A DNA stretch of 64,000 nucleotides from Anarhynchus alexandrinus (Eukaryota > Chordata > Aves > Charadriiformes > Charadriidae), in NCBI GenBank assembly GCA_008711295.1, contig VUYV01000004.1, positions 184,739-248,738 on the forward strand, in the 5' to 3' direction. The notes under the pieces are model-generated. The model was given only the letters and a program-made list of their open reading frames with translations. It did not search any database and was not told the origin of the DNA. Position 1 is the first letter of the stretch, and each line of letters begins with the position of its first letter. The position numbers and the translations under genes were made by a program. Positions 62,260-64,000 of the stretch are shown in pieces.

Positions 62260-64000
62260 CTGCAAATCATCAAATGTTAAGGGAGACAACAAAGGAGGAG
62301 GTCAAAACATTCTACGGGAAAGGTTACTACAGCCCAGTCTGCAGAGAAAACAATGGACTTCAACTACTAGAGGGATTGCAACATATCAAAAAATATTTTT
62401 TTAAATGTGCAACACTAAGACAAAGGAAAAAATTGAATCTCAGTTCCTAGTGATACTTATTATTTTTTCCAAAATTCCTGTACAACTCACCTGATCTCCC
62501 ACAAACCAACTGCAGGCTGTGGCACTTTTGCAAGCGCATGAGTATCTGAAACGTCTACATACATGTAATTCATTCAATTTCTTCGTTGCTACCTCTTTCA
62601 CCTAACAACAATGCTTCTATAGCAAAATGATATGGAGGCTTTAATGTAACCCCACCACTTACCACAGCACACCACCGATGCATCCAGGGTGGGGTACCTG
62701 GGTGAGTCTTGCCTGGCAATAGTGAGTCCAGCACAGGCCAACAGTGTGGAATTCAGCCCATTTCTCAGGCAGATTTTTCAGCAAACACTCAAGTTTTCTG
62801 TCCCTGCAGCTAAACAAAGACCTCAAAGTACATAAGCATATTCTCAGAAATCAAGGGGGTGGCAAGGATTCCCACACCAAGGACCAGACTTGCTGATCTG
62901 CATCTATGTGGACCAGAACAGTAGCAAGCTGAGGATTGTCAGGCTTTCCTTTTGGCTGTCTATTGTCACAGCTTGGAAGGATGGGCCTGGAGTTGGCAAT
63001 AACCTTCCTGGCAGAAAAGAAGCAGACAGAATTCTTAGCCTGTAGTGTATCGAAATGTACAGAGCACCACCACAAGCCTCAGTTGGCCCCAGCTTCCAGG
63101 CTTTCAGATGAGCTTTCCTGGAATGGGCACCATATTTGAACTCAAAACAGCTTGTTGTAACATCGCCATGACAATTCACCAAGTAGATTCCAGCTTACAG
63201 GTACATTTATTTCAGAAGCTGGTTGGATAATAAAACTCATCTAAAGGCTCAAAATCTGTGGTTTTACCACGTTAGTCTAGATGGGATTTTCTGAGTAGTC
63301 AGCAGTATGTGAGAATGTGGCCCAAACCAATCTCAGCATTGTCATGCACCCCCTTCTTTCTCACTGTGGCTGACAATAACGATAGGTCTAACAACTGCCT
63401 GGAATACTTGAGGGAATTTGCATGCCCTTACAGACTTTTACAGAGTGACTGGAAGAACAACAAGGGTATTATTCTACAGATATTCTAATATTCAAGAGTA
63501 TTCTATTCTTGGGTTATCTCTAGTAGCCCAAGACCAGATTACTCATTTCCCTCCTATATGCAACAGAAACTGGTATTTTCATATGTGTAATGAAACTGCC
63601 CTTCTATCTCTTACAGTCATTCCATACGTAGATTTTTTTTTATTATTATTATTATTACTATTATTATTATTATTACCACCACCACCACTCACCCCTTGAC
63701 CTTGTCAGCTTTTACTGCAAGAGATTCTGAAATAGGTCCGCATGCGTTAAGGACTCAATCCAGCTGTTAGAACAACTGCTCCATCACAGGTACATCCTGA
63801 CTTGTAAAGGGAATATTGTGAACATTCCTTTGCCTATCAGTCTTGTCTTTCACCAACTACAAAAGCCTTTGCCTTTCCCCAAATACTACAAAACCCAGCT
63901 ACCTAAAATTGCACCTTCATCTCTGATAACCTCTGCCACTCTCTAAAAGTGTCTCACTTCCAAATTCTGGAGCTATTTAACATCTTGGAGCAGCATGAAA
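62260..64000 (-). other. MLXIP intron (partial)
   Basis: No MLXIP exon is recognised here. It contains an ATT trinucleotide run followed by ACC units at about 63639-63689. Confidence 0.6.
63639..63689. repeat. ATT/ACC trinucleotide microsatellite
   Basis: About thirteen ATT units, one ACT interruption, then about five ACC units. The coding-like runs of Leu and Pro seen in one frame come from this repeat. Confidence 0.9.

Noticed and set aside
62690..63182. Possible further MLXIP exon on the minus strand
   Set aside because: Neither translation resembles the expected FDEYVK/NWKFW block that precedes FSIIIKPLFESF in MondoA.

Overview
The window looks like part of a bird chromosome, probably Neoaves. 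The evidence is CR1 LINE remnants as the only interspersed repeats I recognise, compact introns (VPS33A coding exons span 8.4 kb), several GC-rich CpG promoters, and a gene order equal to human 12q24.31 read in reverse. The species cannot be fixed from sequence alone, and a crocodilian or turtle is not fully excluded. No rRNA, tRNA, CRISPR or prokaryotic feature is present.

Layout: the last six coding exons of CLIP1 (+, ends 10487); a broken CR1 LINE (-, about 11.48-12.72 kb) abutting the CpG promoter of VPS33A; complete VPS33A (+, 13 coding exons, 601 aa); a gene-poor gap holding a candidate 44-residue membrane microprotein (+, 26342-26476); complete DIABLO/SMAC (+, 6 coding exons, 239 aa, mature N-terminus AVPV); B3GNT4 (-, one coding exon, 372 aa); a GC-rich minisatellite; complete LRRC43 (-, 12 coding exons, 612 aa as reconstructed here); a three-exon secreted four-helix-type cytokine gene (+, 200 aa) in exactly the position and orientation of mammalian IL31; and the last two coding exons plus a roughly 5.4 kb 3'UTR of MLXIP/MondoA (-), whose body continues past the right edge.

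The genes are unrelated in function (microtubule plus-end tracking, HOPS/CORVET lysosomal fusion, apoptosis, glycan extension, cilia, cytokine signalling, glucose-sensing transcription). They sit together because the block is old and conserved. Promoters carry motifs that fit each job: CLEAR-type E-boxes before VPS33A, NRF1/CRE/ETS before DIABLO, and an RFX-like half-site before LRRC43.

The most interesting item is the IL31-like cytokine. It has a 16-base first coding exon, two further exons that join in frame, a signal peptide, three N-glycosylation sites, a furin-type R-Q-K-R motif and an AU-rich 3'UTR. Its sequence resembles mammalian IL31 very little, so its name rests on synteny and gene architecture.
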